Source: Nitrososphaerota archaeon
GTDB taxonomy: Archaea > Thermoproteota > Nitrososphaeria > Nitrososphaerales > Nitrosopumilaceae
Direction of reading: 5' to 3'
Length of the DNA: 61,644 nucleotides
Assembly (NCBI GenBank): GCA_021325615.1
Contig: JAJPGU010000031.1
Span: forward strand, 1 to 61,644
A program made the translations under genes and the position numbers. Under the pieces are notes generated by a model, which was not told the DNA's origin, did no database searches, and was given only the letters and a program-made list of their open reading frames with translations. Numbering within the stretch: position 1 is the first letter of the stretch; every line of letters begins with the position of its first letter. Below, in pieces: positions 52,084 to 60,913 of this stretch.

Positions 52084-52435
52084 CCATGATAATATGCGTC
52101 AAGGTCAGTATTATACCCAGAATCGATTCTCATTTTTTGCGAAAGAGATTTCATGACCTTTCCCCTGGCAGGGCGGGCTTGAACGGAAGGCGATCAAGGT
52201 TTACTAATAGATGAGAAACTAGCTCCGGTTTTAACCGATGGTGACACATAGAGAAACGTTCCTACACGGACTGCACATGTAAGTAGGGACACTCCTAGTC
52301 AAAACATGTGCAGCCACCCCTACCACGGCGGGCGCTCCTGCAGGGCGCCCATGACGCCGTTATTAAGGGGAGTTTCTCCAAAGTTACAACGTTTATAAGA
52401 GCTCTATCAAAATTTTTTGTAAATAGGTAGTATAG
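52084..52435. promoter_or_regulatory. Intergenic region with strong inverted repeats and operon promoter
   Basis: 350 bases between divergent genes with no protein gene. It holds two stable inverted repeats, CTGCACATGT / ACATGTGCAG (52271-52313) and ACGGC..GGGCGC-loop-GCGCCC..GCCGT (52325-52360), and the TATA element GTTTATAAGA (52391-52400) of the L18 operon, about 40 bases before ATG 52436. The hairpins could form a structured RNA. They do not match SRP RNA, RNase P RNA or 5S rRNA motifs that I can recognise. Confidence 0.55.
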
Positions 52436-52924
52436 ATGGCATATTCGCAAATATTACGCAGATCACGCGAGGAGAAGACCAACTATGGGAGGAGAAGGAA
52501 CCTGCTCATGGGTAGGCGGGACTTTATCACGGTTCAGATTTCAAACGAGAACACTCTTGTCCAGATCCACAAGCCGGAGATTGCCGGCGACAAGGTGCTC
52601 TCCTCTGCACACTCTAGGTTCCTCATTAAGAAGGGCTGGAAGGGATCGAGAAAAAGCATCCCGGCGGCGTACCTGACCGGATACCTTGCCGGGAAGAAGG
52701 CACTTGCAAGCGGTGTTGATAGCGCGGTGCTCTATGTCGGTACAAGGAGGTACACGCAGAGAATCGCAGCCGCATTGAAAGGAATAATAGATGCAGGTCT
52801 AGAGGTACCAGCAGATGAGGAAACCTTCCCATCTGAGGAAAGGATCACCGGAAAGCACCTCAAGGTCGCAAACGAGATCCAGAAGGTCAAGTCATCCATA
52901 GACAGCGAGGTAAAATCCAAATGA
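52436..52924 (+). CDS. rpl18: Ribosomal protein L18
   Basis: 162 residues. 5S rRNA-binding features: MGRRDFITVQISNENTLVQI, SAHSRFLIKKGWKG and YVGTRRYTQRIAAALKG. First gene of the long operon L18-S5-L30-L15-secY-adkA-cmk-cbf5. Its stop overlaps S5 by four bases (ATGA). Confidence 0.96.
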   Translation: MAYSQILRRSREEKTNYGRRRNLLMGRRDFITVQISNENTLVQIHKPEIAGDKVLSSAHSRFLIKKGWKGSRKSIPAAYLTGYLAGKKALASGVDSAVLYVGTRRYTQRIAAALKGIIDAGLEVPADEETFPSEERITGKHLKVANEIQKVKSSIDSEVKSK

Positions 52925-53550
52925 GCAGGTCAGAGACAAGGCAGAGATCAAGAGAGCCCGAAGTGGTATGGGTGCCAAGGACAACGCTTGGCAAGCTAGT
53001 CGCCACTGAGAAAATTACAACCATGAAGGAAATTTATGAAAACGGTTATCGAATTCAAGAGGCGGGAATAATCAAAAAATTGTTGCCCGGCATCAAGACC
53101 GAGGTCATCGATGTGGGCATTGTGCAAAAGCAGACCACAAACGGCGAATATACGAGGTTCAAGGCGCTTGTGGCAGCAGGCGATGAAAACGGCTGGCTCG
53201 GAATCGGACAGGGCAAGTCAAAGCAGATGAGGATTGCGATTGAAAAGGCTACCAACCAGGCATATCTCAACGTAAGCCCGGTCAAGCTGGGTTGCGGAAG
53301 TTGGGAATGCAAGTGCGACCAGCACCACTCCGTACCGTTCAAGGTGAGGGGGAGGGGAGGAAGCGTTACAGTAGAGATAATTCCGGGTCCCAGGGGACTT
53401 GGGCTTGTTGCGGGAGGAAACATCAGGAACCTCCTGAAGCTTGCAGGCCTGAAGGACGCGTGGACCAAAAGCACCGGTTCAACAAACACAATGACCTCGA
53501 CGTCAAGGGCCGTCCTGAACTGTCTGAGGCAGACATTTAGCCAAGGTTGA
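52921..53550 (+). CDS. rps5: Ribosomal protein S5
   Basis: 209 residues. The double-stranded-RNA-binding-like N-domain (IQEAGIIKKLLPGIKTEVID) and the conserved GQGKSKQMRIAIEKA are present, plus an archaeal Cys set (GCGSWECKCDQHH). It sits at the mRNA entry site of the small subunit. Confidence 0.96.
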   Translation: MSRSETRQRSREPEVVWVPRTTLGKLVATEKITTMKEIYENGYRIQEAGIIKKLLPGIKTEVIDVGIVQKQTTNGEYTRFKALVAAGDENGWLGIGQGKSKQMRIAIEKATNQAYLNVSPVKLGCGSWECKCDQHHSVPFKVRGRGGSVTVEIIPGPRGLGLVAGGNIRNLLKLAGLKDAWTKSTGSTNTMTSTSRAVLNCLRQTFSQG

Positions 53551-53555
53551 GAGAG

Positions 53556-54023
53556 ATGGGCAAAGCTTTCCTGGTAGTCAGAATGAAGGGAACGATAAAT
53601 GTCCCGCACTGGGCAAACACTACACTAGACTTGCTCCACCTTGACAAGAGGTTCAGGGCAACCATAGTGCCCGAGCGCGACAACACCAAGGGAATGCTAA
53701 ACAAGATAAAGCACTATGTATCGTGGCAGGAAATCGACGCGACGACTGCAAAGGAGCTCCTGGAGAAGAAGGCAAGAAAGCAAGGCTACAGGAAGGTTAC
53801 GCCTGAGGACATCTCGAAGCTTGGTTTCAAGACAACGGATGACTTGGCAAAATCAATCGCAGAGGGCTCGGTCGCCCTATCAAAGTTAAAGCCGTTAAAA
53901 CCGTGGTTTGCACTGGCGCCGCCAAGGCATGGTTTCAAGCGAAGCACGAAGAAGATGTACGGCGAGGGCGGAATCCTGGGAAACCACAAGGAACTGCTCG
54001 CACAAGTGAGGCTAATGATGTAA
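53556..54023 (+). CDS. rpl30: Ribosomal protein L30
   Basis: 155 residues from ATG 53556 (MGKAFLVVRMKG), the long archaeal form. TTG 53547, overlapping the S5 stop, is an alternative start. Large-subunit protein near the 5S rRNA region. Confidence 0.94.
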   Translation: MGKAFLVVRMKGTINVPHWANTTLDLLHLDKRFRATIVPERDNTKGMLNKIKHYVSWQEIDATTAKELLEKKARKQGYRKVTPEDISKLGFKTTDDLAKSIAEGSVALSKLKPLKPWFALAPPRHGFKRSTKKMYGEGGILGNHKELLAQVRLMM

Positions 54024-54024
54024 C

Positions 54025-54447
54025 ATGGCAACAAGGCTGAGAAAGACCCGAAAGTACAGGGGAGGGAGAAACCACGGCTGGGGCCAGATTGGGCAGCACA
54101 GGGCCAGCGGGCACAAGGGAGGCCTCGGCAAGTCCGGCATGCACAAGCATCACTTCATCCGTATGCTCCTGACGGATCCAAACCATTTCGGTCATGATTC
54201 GACGCACCCGCCACATCCAAACCTAGTAAGAAAATGGGCAAGCGTGCGAGATCTGGACGACATCTACTCCAAACACGGCAAGCAGGAAGGGGGCAAGAAG
54301 GTCATAGATCTCTCGGAGCTTGGCTATGACAAGTTGTTAGGGGGAGGACAGACAAAGAATGCTTACGTTGTAAAGGTAGGACGATTCTCTGCCTCGGCAG
54401 AGGAAAAACTCAAGAAATCAGGTGGCGAGGTGCTCGCAGCAGCATGA
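54025..54447 (+). CDS. rpl15: Ribosomal protein L15
   Basis: 140 residues, L15 family with Gly/Arg-rich N-terminus (KYRGGRNHGWGQIGQHRASG). Starts one base after L30 and overlaps secY by four bases. Confidence 0.95.
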   Translation: MATRLRKTRKYRGGRNHGWGQIGQHRASGHKGGLGKSGMHKHHFIRMLLTDPNHFGHDSTHPPHPNLVRKWASVRDLDDIYSKHGKQEGGKKVIDLSELGYDKLLGGGQTKNAYVVKVGRFSASAEEKLKKSGGEVLAAA

Positions 54448-55877
54448 GCGAAGAAGGTACATCCACCGGCTTTCTCCGAACAATAATTTCCAAGGCCGAG
54501 ACCTACATACCGCAGGTTCCAAAACCGAAGAAGAAGGTATCGCTCCATGTCAGGCTGATATGGTGCGGAATAGCGCTATTCATCTACATGATAATGGGCC
54601 AGACGCCCCTTTATGGAGCAACCACTCCGGCGTTTGACTTTCTTGCATTTGCACGAGTAATCTTTGCATCACAGCAGGGTACGCTGGTTGAGCTTGGAAT
54701 AGGCCCGATAGTCACGGCAGGACTCCTCATGCAGCTGCTAAAGGGCTCCGAAATCTTCCACCTCGACTTCAAAAAGCCCGAGGACAGGGAACTCTACCAG
54801 ACTGCGACAAAGATAGTTACATACATTGTGATAATCGCCGAGGCCTCGCTTTACGGAATGGCGGTCTACGGCCCGAGGCTTCCAAACCATGAGGTTGCCC
54901 TAGTCCTAATCGGGCAGCTTATCGGAGCATCGATAATAATCATGCTTCTTGACGAGCTGGTCCAGAAGGGCTGGGGAATCGGAAGCGGCATCTCGCTCTT
55001 TATTGCGGCAGGCGTTGCCCAGCAGGTCGTTTGGGCGATGATAAGCCCCATCCCGGCAACTGACGGGGGACCGGTGGGGGTGCTTGCCAACATAGTGCAC
55101 GCGTTCATACACAACGATTTTAGCAACCTGATGTTTAGGGCAAACCAGATCCCAAGCGTCTTTGGCCTGCTCATAACTGCAGGTGTCCTGCTCATACTGA
55201 TTTACACCCAGGGAATAAAGGTGGAAATCCCAATCGTCTCGACAAAGTATAGGGGATTTTCGGCCGTCTATCCAATCAAGCTCATGTACGTGTCAAACAT
55301 CCCCGTCATACTTGCATCCGCACTCACGGCAAATGCCGTATTCATAGGCCAGATAATGTGGGCAAACTTCAACCCGAGCAACGCAAACCCGTTCTTCAAC
55401 TTCCTTGGAATGTTTGACCCTACCTCGCCATCCACGCCTACCGGGGGAATTCTGTACTATGTAACCGCCCCGAGGGGCCTTGATATAGTTGCCCTCGACC
55501 CGGCACGAGCTGTGGCATACATCCTTTTCATGGTGGGGATAGTCGTGCTCTTTGGAAGGCTCTGGATTGAGCTTGGAGGCCTTTCGGCCAAGAGCGCCGC
55601 AAAGAACCTGCTTGACGCAGAGGTCCAGATCCCGGGATTTAGGAGATCAAACCAGCCCGTTGAAAACCTCCTGCAGAAATACATCCCGTCTGTCACGATT
55701 ATAGGCTCCATGATTCTTGGACTCTTGGCCGGGTGCTCCGACGTCCTTGGAACCTTTGGTTCCGGAACCGGAATGCTGCTCACAGTTGACATCTTGATTA
55801 ACTATTACAACTTGCTGGTAAGGGAAAGGGTGGAGGAAGTAATGCCTGCCTTGGGTGCTCTGCTTGGCAGAAAGTAA
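54444..55877 (+). CDS. secY: Preprotein translocase subunit SecY / Sec61 alpha
   Basis: 477 residues with ten membrane segments. Cytosolic loop IKVEIPIVSTKYRGFSAVYP with family residues and ELGIGPIVTAGLLMQLL in segment 2 are evident. It forms the protein-conducting channel with SecE. Overlaps rpl15 and adkA. Confidence 0.95.
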   Translation: MSEEGTSTGFLRTIISKAETYIPQVPKPKKKVSLHVRLIWCGIALFIYMIMGQTPLYGATTPAFDFLAFARVIFASQQGTLVELGIGPIVTAGLLMQLLKGSEIFHLDFKKPEDRELYQTATKIVTYIVIIAEASLYGMAVYGPRLPNHEVALVLIGQLIGASIIIMLLDELVQKGWGIGSGISLFIAAGVAQQVVWAMISPIPATDGGPVGVLANIVHAFIHNDFSNLMFRANQIPSVFGLLITAGVLLILIYTQGIKVEIPIVSTKYRGFSAVYPIKLMYVSNIPVILASALTANAVFIGQIMWANFNPSNANPFFNFLGMFDPTSPSTPTGGILYYVTAPRGLDIVALDPARAVAYILFMVGIVVLFGRLWIELGGLSAKSAAKNLLDAEVQIPGFRRSNQPVENLLQKYIPSVTIIGSMILGLLAGCSDVLGTFGSGTGMLLTVDILINYYNLLVRERVEEVMPALGALLGRK

Positions 55878-56469
55878 GCGGGTAATCATAGTAGGAATCC
55901 CTGGCGTTGGCAAGACCACCGTCGTTTCCAAGGTGGTTGACATACTCAAACAGAAAAACATCAGCGTGAGCGTGTCGATTTTTGGCACGGTAATGTTTGA
56001 CGAGGCAAAAAAGACCAAGGGGATACAGAGCAGGGACGACCTGCGAAAGCTTACAGTAAAGGAACAGAAGGACCTCCAGTCGATGGCGGCAAGGAAGATT
56101 GCCTCGATAACGGACGAGGCGGTAATCGTGGACACCCACGCCTTCATCTCGACAAAGGAGGGGTTCTACCCGGGACTCCCACACAACGTCCTTGAGATAC
56201 TGATGCCGGACAGCTTTATCATGATAACTGCAAGACCCGAGGAGATTTACAACCGGAGAATGAAGGATACGACAAGGGCAAGGGACATTGTATCGATTGA
56301 CGCAATCAAAAAGGAGCTTGATGTTACCAGCGCCATGCTGTCGACATGCTCCATACTTGTAGGATCGCCAATAAAGATGGTACTCAACACGGAAGGAAAG
56401 ATAGAGGATGCTGCCAAGGGAATAGTAAGCGCGATGGGGTTTAACAATGGCACAAACCAGAGCTTCTGA
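55864..56469 (+). CDS. adkA: Adenylate kinase, archaeal type
   Basis: 201 residues from TTG 55864 (GTG 55855 is three codons earlier). P-loop GIPGVGKTTV near residue 11; archaeal AdkA length and DTHAFISTKEGFYPGLP motif. It interconverts ATP, AMP and ADP. Both starts overlap the secY end, giving coupled translation. Confidence 0.92.
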   Translation: MAESKRVIIVGIPGVGKTTVVSKVVDILKQKNISVSVSIFGTVMFDEAKKTKGIQSRDDLRKLTVKEQKDLQSMAARKIASITDEAVIVDTHAFISTKEGFYPGLPHNVLEILMPDSFIMITARPEEIYNRRMKDTTRARDIVSIDAIKKELDVTSAMLSTCSILVGSPIKMVLNTEGKIEDAAKGIVSAMGFNNGTNQSF

Positions 56470-56534
56470 TACGGCAGTCGAGGCGGCAAGGGAATGCTCT
56501 CAACTTCACAAAAACAAAATGGAAGCAATCTGAC

Positions 56535-57119
56535 TTGCTAAGATCAATAATAATTTCCGGTCCTCCAGCCATAGGAAAGACGACAATCGCAAAGGGGCTA
56601 GCGAGGGAGTTTGGGCTCAAATACCTCAGCGGAGGCGACGTCCTCAAGGAGCTCGCAAAGGACGAGGGATTTAGCACCGACAGGGACGACTTTTGGGATA
56701 CCGAGGCCGGGATGAAATTCCTGAACATGAGGAAGACAAACCCGGAGTTTGACAAGATGGTGGACGAAAAATTGAAAAAACTGTACACGACGGAGGACGT
56801 TGTAATAACAAGCTACACCCTTCCGTGGCTTGTCAATGACGGGATTAAGATCTGGCTTGCGGGCTCGCAAGAGATAAGCGCAAAGAGGATGACTACCAGG
56901 GACCACATACCATTCGATGAGGCGGAGGAAATCGTGAAAAAAAGATTCGAGGAGAACAAGATGATTTACAAAAAACTTTACGGCTTTAACTTTGGTGACG
57001 ACCTTTCGGTATTTGACGAGATAATAAACACGGACGGCCTCGGGCCCGCGCAGGTGCTCGAGCGCGCAACAGCGGCGGTGAAAAATCATTATGGTGCTAA
57101 AGCAGCTAGAAAACCTTAG
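56535..57119 (+). CDS. cmk: Cytidylate kinase, archaeal type
   Basis: 194 residues. P-loop GPPAIGKTTIAK (about 9-20), followed by LSGGDVLKELA and later RMTTRDHIPFDEAEEIVKKR, as in archaeal CMP kinases. It phosphorylates CMP/dCMP. TTG start. Overlaps cbf5 by 29 bases. Confidence 0.85.
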   Translation: MLRSIIISGPPAIGKTTIAKGLAREFGLKYLSGGDVLKELAKDEGFSTDRDDFWDTEAGMKFLNMRKTNPEFDKMVDEKLKKLYTTEDVVITSYTLPWLVNDGIKIWLAGSQEISAKRMTTRDHIPFDEAEEIVKKRFEENKMIYKKLYGFNFGDDLSVFDEIINTDGLGPAQVLERATAAVKNHYGAKAARKP

Positions 57120-58119
57120 GGTCATAGACCAGGACATTACAAACGAGTCGTACGGTACCTACTACGACAAGCGTTCGATCGAGCAGCTCCTCAACTACGG
57201 CTTCATACTGCTTGACAAGCCAAACGGCCCCACAAGCCACGAGACGGTGGCATGGGTAAAGAAAATCCTCAACGTCCCAAAGGCAGGGCACAGCGGAACC
57301 CTTGACCCACAAGTATCCGGCCTGCTGCCGATAGGTTTCGGGGAGGCAACAAAGGCCCTCATCGTGCTCCTCCTCGGACCCAAGGAATACCATGCCCTAG
57401 GGAGGCTGCACTCGCTGCCTAGCGCGGAAAACCTTGCGGAAGTCCTGCGGCAGCTGACCGGAAAGATCTACCAAAAGCCGCCCCAGCGCTCCTCAGTGTC
57501 GAGGCAGACAAGGGTAAGGGAGGTGTACGAAATAGATGTGATAGAGCAAAAGGAGCGGCTCATCCTCCTGCGCGTCCTGTGTGAGGCGGGAACCTATATT
57601 AGGAAAATATTCTACGACCTGGGAGAGATCCTGGGACCGGGCGCCACCATGATTGAGCTGAGGAGGACGCGCGTGGGCCAGTTCAACGAGGACTCGAACC
57701 TGGTAAAGATGCACGACCTAGTGGATGCGTATGCAATATGGCGGGAAAAAAACGACGAGTCAAAACTCCGGCGCATATTGATGCCAATCGAGTACTGCCT
57801 CAGCGAGATAAAATCTGTGGTCATAAGGGACTCGGCAGTCGATGCGCTGTGCCACGGCGCGCAGCTTGCCATACCCGGGATACTTGAGATGTCATACGGG
57901 ATGCGAAAGGACGACCTCGTCGGAATCTATACCCAGAAGGGGGAAGTGGTGGCGCTTGCCCAGGCGATCATGTCGGAAGACGAGATAATCGAGAACACCA
58001 AGGGATTTGCATTTCAGATAAAGAGAATCATAATGGCACCAAACACGTATCCCAAGAGCTGGCGCTCCAAGATGGCACTTACAGTTAAAAAGGAACCCGA
58101 CCCACCCTCTGAAAGTTGA
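57091..58119 (+). CDS. cbf5: tRNA/rRNA pseudouridine synthase Cbf5 (dyskerin)
   Basis: 342 residues. Catalytic GHSGTLDP (Asp attacks the uridine), TruB fold, and a C-terminal PUA domain (about 250-330). It is the catalytic subunit of H/ACA guide RNPs and can also act on tRNA position 55. ATG 57091 lies inside cmk. Last clearly core gene of the operon. Confidence 0.95.
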   Translation: MVLKQLENLRVIDQDITNESYGTYYDKRSIEQLLNYGFILLDKPNGPTSHETVAWVKKILNVPKAGHSGTLDPQVSGLLPIGFGEATKALIVLLLGPKEYHALGRLHSLPSAENLAEVLRQLTGKIYQKPPQRSSVSRQTRVREVYEIDVIEQKERLILLRVLCEAGTYIRKIFYDLGEILGPGATMIELRRTRVGQFNEDSNLVKMHDLVDAYAIWREKNDESKLRRILMPIEYCLSEIKSVVIRDSAVDALCHGAQLAIPGILEMSYGMRKDDLVGIYTQKGEVVALAQAIMSEDEIIENTKGFAFQIKRIIMAPNTYPKSWRSKMALTVKKEPDPPSES

Positions 58120-58565
58120 TCCCAAAAGGGGCTACGATATGCTTTGTAATAGGCGTGGTAAGCGCGGGGGTACTTGGCGCGTTTCTGTTCCAGGTTTCAA
58201 GCCAGGCCCCAAAACTCGTCTACCAGGAGGGAAGGTCGCTTTCAATCATCCCAGACAGGATAAACTACCACATGGGCCAGGAGGTAAAAATCAGGATAAT
58301 AAACTCGGGCACGGATCCACTCACATTTGCCGATCCGTCGCTTGGACTTAAGATAAGGGGCCTTGACGGCACCATCATATACTCGCCCCCTACGGCAGGG
58401 CAATCCTACACCCTCATGCCGCACCAAGAAAAGATCTTTGACTGGAACCAGACAAGGACAGGCGGAGGGAAGGTCTTTGAAGGAAGGTACGACATAGAAT
58501 CTAACACGTCACCTGAAGCCGGAAGCATCCTAAAGAAATCCGTCACGATAAACATCTTCCAGTAG
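58116..58565 (+). CDS. Membrane-anchored Ig-like domain protein
   Basis: 149 residues: N-terminal anchor (about 5-25), then one beta-sandwich (about 35-149) with INYHMGQEVKIRIINSGTDP and LMPHQEKIFDWNQ, resembling BsuPI-type (intracellular proteinase inhibitor) domains. The TTG start overlaps the cbf5 stop (TTGA), so it is tied to the operon although its role outside the membrane is unrelated to translation. Confidence 0.7.
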   Translation: MIPKGATICFVIGVVSAGVLGAFLFQVSSQAPKLVYQEGRSLSIIPDRINYHMGQEVKIRIINSGTDPLTFADPSLGLKIRGLDGTIIYSPPTAGQSYTLMPHQEKIFDWNQTRTGGGKVFEGRYDIESNTSPEAGSILKKSVTINIFQ

Positions 58566-58641
58566 GGGAGCCGAATACAACAAAGGCAAGTAACGTAATA
58601 TATGGTCGAATTTTAAAGCGAGATTGAATCGGCGAACTTAT

Positions 58642-58738
58642 GCCGGGGTCGCCTAGCCTGGTAGGGCGCGCGCCTGGAAATGCAAACCATAAAGCGCGTA
58701 CTCGCAAGGGTTCGAGAGTTCAAATCTCTCTCCCGGCG
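58642..58738 (+). tRNA. tRNA-Ser(GGA) with short intron
   Basis: Acceptor GCCGGGG / TCCCGGC with discriminator G, D arm GCCTAGCCTGGTAGGGC, anticodon stem CGCGC / GCGCG, loop CTGGAAA with anticodon GGA (58676-58678), T arm GAGAG-TTCAAAT-CTCTC. About 13 extra bases (roughly 58680-58692) after position 37 break the loop and can pair TGG with CCA, a relaxed bulge-helix-bulge, so they are read as an intron. Removing them gives 84 bases with a short variable arm, normal for tRNA-Ser. Confidence 0.88.
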
Positions 58739-58761
58739 CTTCAAATCTCCCCCTCTGCGCT
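58719..58761 (+). repeat. Direct repeat of the tRNA-Ser 3' end (possible att scar)
   Basis: The last 22 bases from the tRNA T arm to just past its end (58719-58740) are followed at once by a similar 22-base copy (58740-58761), matching in 18 of 22 positions. Sequence becomes AT-rich straight after it. This suits past integrase-type recombination into the tRNA 3' end. Confidence 0.5.
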
Positions 58762-58848
58762 ATTACCATGATCAAGTCTCACTATGAACGGCTTTACCTC
58801 ACAGATCCACGTTCAACATTTATAAATTTCAAGGATGAATCTCATTCT

Positions 58849-58986
58849 ATGGATGAAAAAGATCTTGTACTGAAAGGAAAGGATGCGAAGAAGTTTCTAG
58901 AATCATTTTCAAAACCATTATCTGTAAAAGAGAAAAGAAAGATAGAAGAAGCAGAGGCATTATATGGAAAACACTGTGTTCTCTAG
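58849..58986 (+). CDS. Antitoxin-like small protein
   Basis: 45 residues from ATG 58849 (MDEKDLVLKGKDAKKFLESF...). TTTATAAATTT (58819-58829) is centred about 26 bases upstream, so a leaderless start here is favoured over the longer frame from 58768. Charged, with a short strand and helices as in small RHH-type antitoxins of GNAT toxins. It lies 11 bases before the broken GNAT gene, the normal antitoxin-first order. Confidence 0.6.
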   Translation: MDEKDLVLKGKDAKKFLESFSKPLSVKEKRKIEEAEALYGKHCVL

Positions 58987-58997
58987 CTCGAAGTTAA

Positions 58998-59522
58998 TTG
59001 AGCAAGATTTCATTAAGTGAATTGTCGTTTGGTGTATTGCAACCATCTGATGGTATCGAAAACATTGATTGCACTGAATTGAATAATAGTGATCCTCTTC
59101 TAGTAGATGATTTTGTACATAATCATGCAAGACTATCACATGATTCCAAGTTGACTACAGTTTATGTTGTACGATATAAGAAAAAGATAGTTGGATGCTT
59201 TAGTGTTTCCATGTTTGTGATAAAAGCTAAAAAACTAGAGGACAAAGAACGGATTAGTAATTCTCCAATAAAGTCATACCCTGCATTATTATTGGGGTAG
59301 ATGTGTGTCGACAAAGACTTTCGAAGTGGTAACATCGGAGTACATATGTGCACTTTTGCTTTGGGGATTGCAAGTTTGGTAAGCAAGCGCGTTGGTTGTA
59401 CATGTGTTGTATTGCATACTGATGAAAAGAAAATGTCATTTTACAGGGACAAATGTGGTTTTACCAAAGCCAAAGAAGAACCTATGGATAAAATGATATG
59501 GATGTACAGGCGTATCGTGTAA
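58998..59522 (+). pseudogene. GNAT acetyltransferase toxin-like gene broken by in-frame TAG
   Basis: One frame from TTG 58998 to 59522 with a single TAG at 59298-59300. Before it: VYVVRYKKKIVGCFSVSMFV and YPALLLG. After it: MCVDKDFRSGNIGVHMCTFA (acetyl-CoA loop RxxxxG/A) and SFYRDKCGFTKAKEE. Joined, these form a full GNAT domain of about 174 residues like TacT-type toxins that acetylate charged tRNA. The stop falls right before the CoA-binding loop, so either half is inactive. AAG to TAG is a single change that would explain it. Confidence 0.75.
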
Positions 59523-59738
59523 TTCAGCATTGAAGATTTGGCAAAATTTTATTCATTGCGATACTGCAAAATGTTTATTTGCACTCCCGGCGCCTTTGAT
59601 CTTACCATTTAAGTTTCCAACCTAAATTTTTGGAATTGAAAAAAATACGCAGGGCACCAAACTATCTTGGCTTTGCAGCATAACCGTCAGTTGTTGCAAT
59701 GCCCTGCCACGATTGTAAGATAAAGATTCATGTAAGAA

Positions 59739-60749
59739 TCACATGGGGGAACGTTTACCTTGGTCCTGCGAGGTCTTGTCCTTCTTGCGTGAGAAGACAC
59801 CCTTTGCGGATAATATCATTGCCGCTATAATTACGATAGGAGGTCCGATTAGGACTATTATCAATTCCTGTCCAAATACAATATTTCTTGCAGGCTCTAT
59901 TATAGGAATGTGAGTGCTGGTTGCATTTGGATTCTGGTAAACCAGCGTGGAAAACTCCATAAAAGAATTCCCACCTCCGATATTTATGAACCGGAAGGTC
60001 GTCAAACCTGGATCGCTAAAGGAATAAAATTTGTAATCTCCCCCAACCTGAGTTGCTCCATCAGTTCTGAAGATCTCTTTGCCATTTTGTGCAATTACAA
60101 GAGTATATGGAACCCCGCTTTCAATCAGTCTGCCTGTTATGCCATTGTAAAAATTGAAGACAAGGGTAACCTTTTCATTTGTAAGAATAATATGCGGCTC
60201 CCAAGAAAGATCGGCCTCATACAAATCATCTAGTGTTTTAATCTCTATGGGCCACTTAATGATTGGCTGCCCTGTGGCATCGGTGGCTACTTTAGGAACT
60301 TGCTGATTTACTACTATGGCTCCGTTCATCCAAGGATGGATGGAGCAGAAGTAGTGGTATATTCCAGGTTTTGTAAACGTGTACGACCAGGCCTGGCCGG
60401 GTTTGAACGAGCCACTTGAGAACAGTCCGTCAGGCGTACCTATATCGCTGGTCGTGGCAAATTGAATCCTAGTGATTCCTTTCCCGCTGGTGATATTGTG
60501 AATTTCCTTGTCTTTGTTGACCCATGTTACGGTATCACCAGCCTGTATTGTTAAAACGCTTGGGGAAAACCAGTCTGTCGTAGGTGTATCAAAATTTGGA
60601 TTGGCTGCTCCGAATGGAATTGTCACAGTTTCATTCTCTGCAAGCGCGGGATGATCTATCTCCCCCACGCCAAATAGCACGAAAAATGAAACGCCAGCAA
60701 TCCAAATTCTTTTGTTATCACATCGCAAAGAGGCGAATAGGTTGGGCAC
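59739..60749 (-). CDS. Membrane-anchored cupredoxin (blue copper) protein
   Basis: 336 residues. Signal peptide (about 1-38), cupredoxin domain (about 40-150) with complete type I copper ligands: His in EIHNITS, then Cys, His and Met in YHYFCSIHPWMNG. A second beta-domain (about 170-285) is homologous to the protein at 6852-7451. A C-terminal membrane segment (about 294-318) and a basic tail follow. It probably carries electrons on the outer membrane face, as expected for the copper-based respiratory chain of ammonia-oxidising archaea; the partner is unknown. Confidence 0.88.
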   Translation of the reverse strand: MPNLFASLRCDNKRIWIAGVSFFVLFGVGEIDHPALAENETVTIPFGAANPNFDTPTTDWFSPSVLTIQAGDTVTWVNKDKEIHNITSGKGITRIQFATTSDIGTPDGLFSSGSFKPGQAWSYTFTKPGIYHYFCSIHPWMNGAIVVNQQVPKVATDATGQPIIKWPIEIKTLDDLYEADLSWEPHIILTNEKVTLVFNFYNGITGRLIESGVPYTLVIAQNGKEIFRTDGATQVGGDYKFYSFSDPGLTTFRFINIGGGNSFMEFSTLVYQNPNATSTHIPIIEPARNIVFGQELIIVLIGPPIVIIAAMILSAKGVFSRKKDKTSQDQGKRSPM

Positions 60750-60864
60750 ATTTATTATGCTTTTTCTTAATAATTAATTCTAGCTACTGTTTAAGGGTTC
60801 TAACGTAATGTTATACCTAGGTTCTGATGTATTTTGTATTAATTGCCATAATGGAATGAGCAAA

Positions 60865-60880
60865 CTGGAATTTTTTCCAG
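60865..60880. promoter_or_regulatory. Palindrome before the poly-Gln gene
   Basis: CTGGAA-TTTT-TTCCAG lies 34 bases before ATG 60914 in the AT-rich space between divergent genes. Operator or hairpin; no direct evidence for either. Confidence 0.35.
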
Positions 60881-60913
60881 CGTGATTATTATTCAATATC
60901 GCTCTATACGCTT

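Noticed and set aside
52084-52435. SRP RNA, RNase P RNA or 5S rRNA
   Set aside because: None of the diagnostic loop or core sequences are present in the inverted-repeat region.
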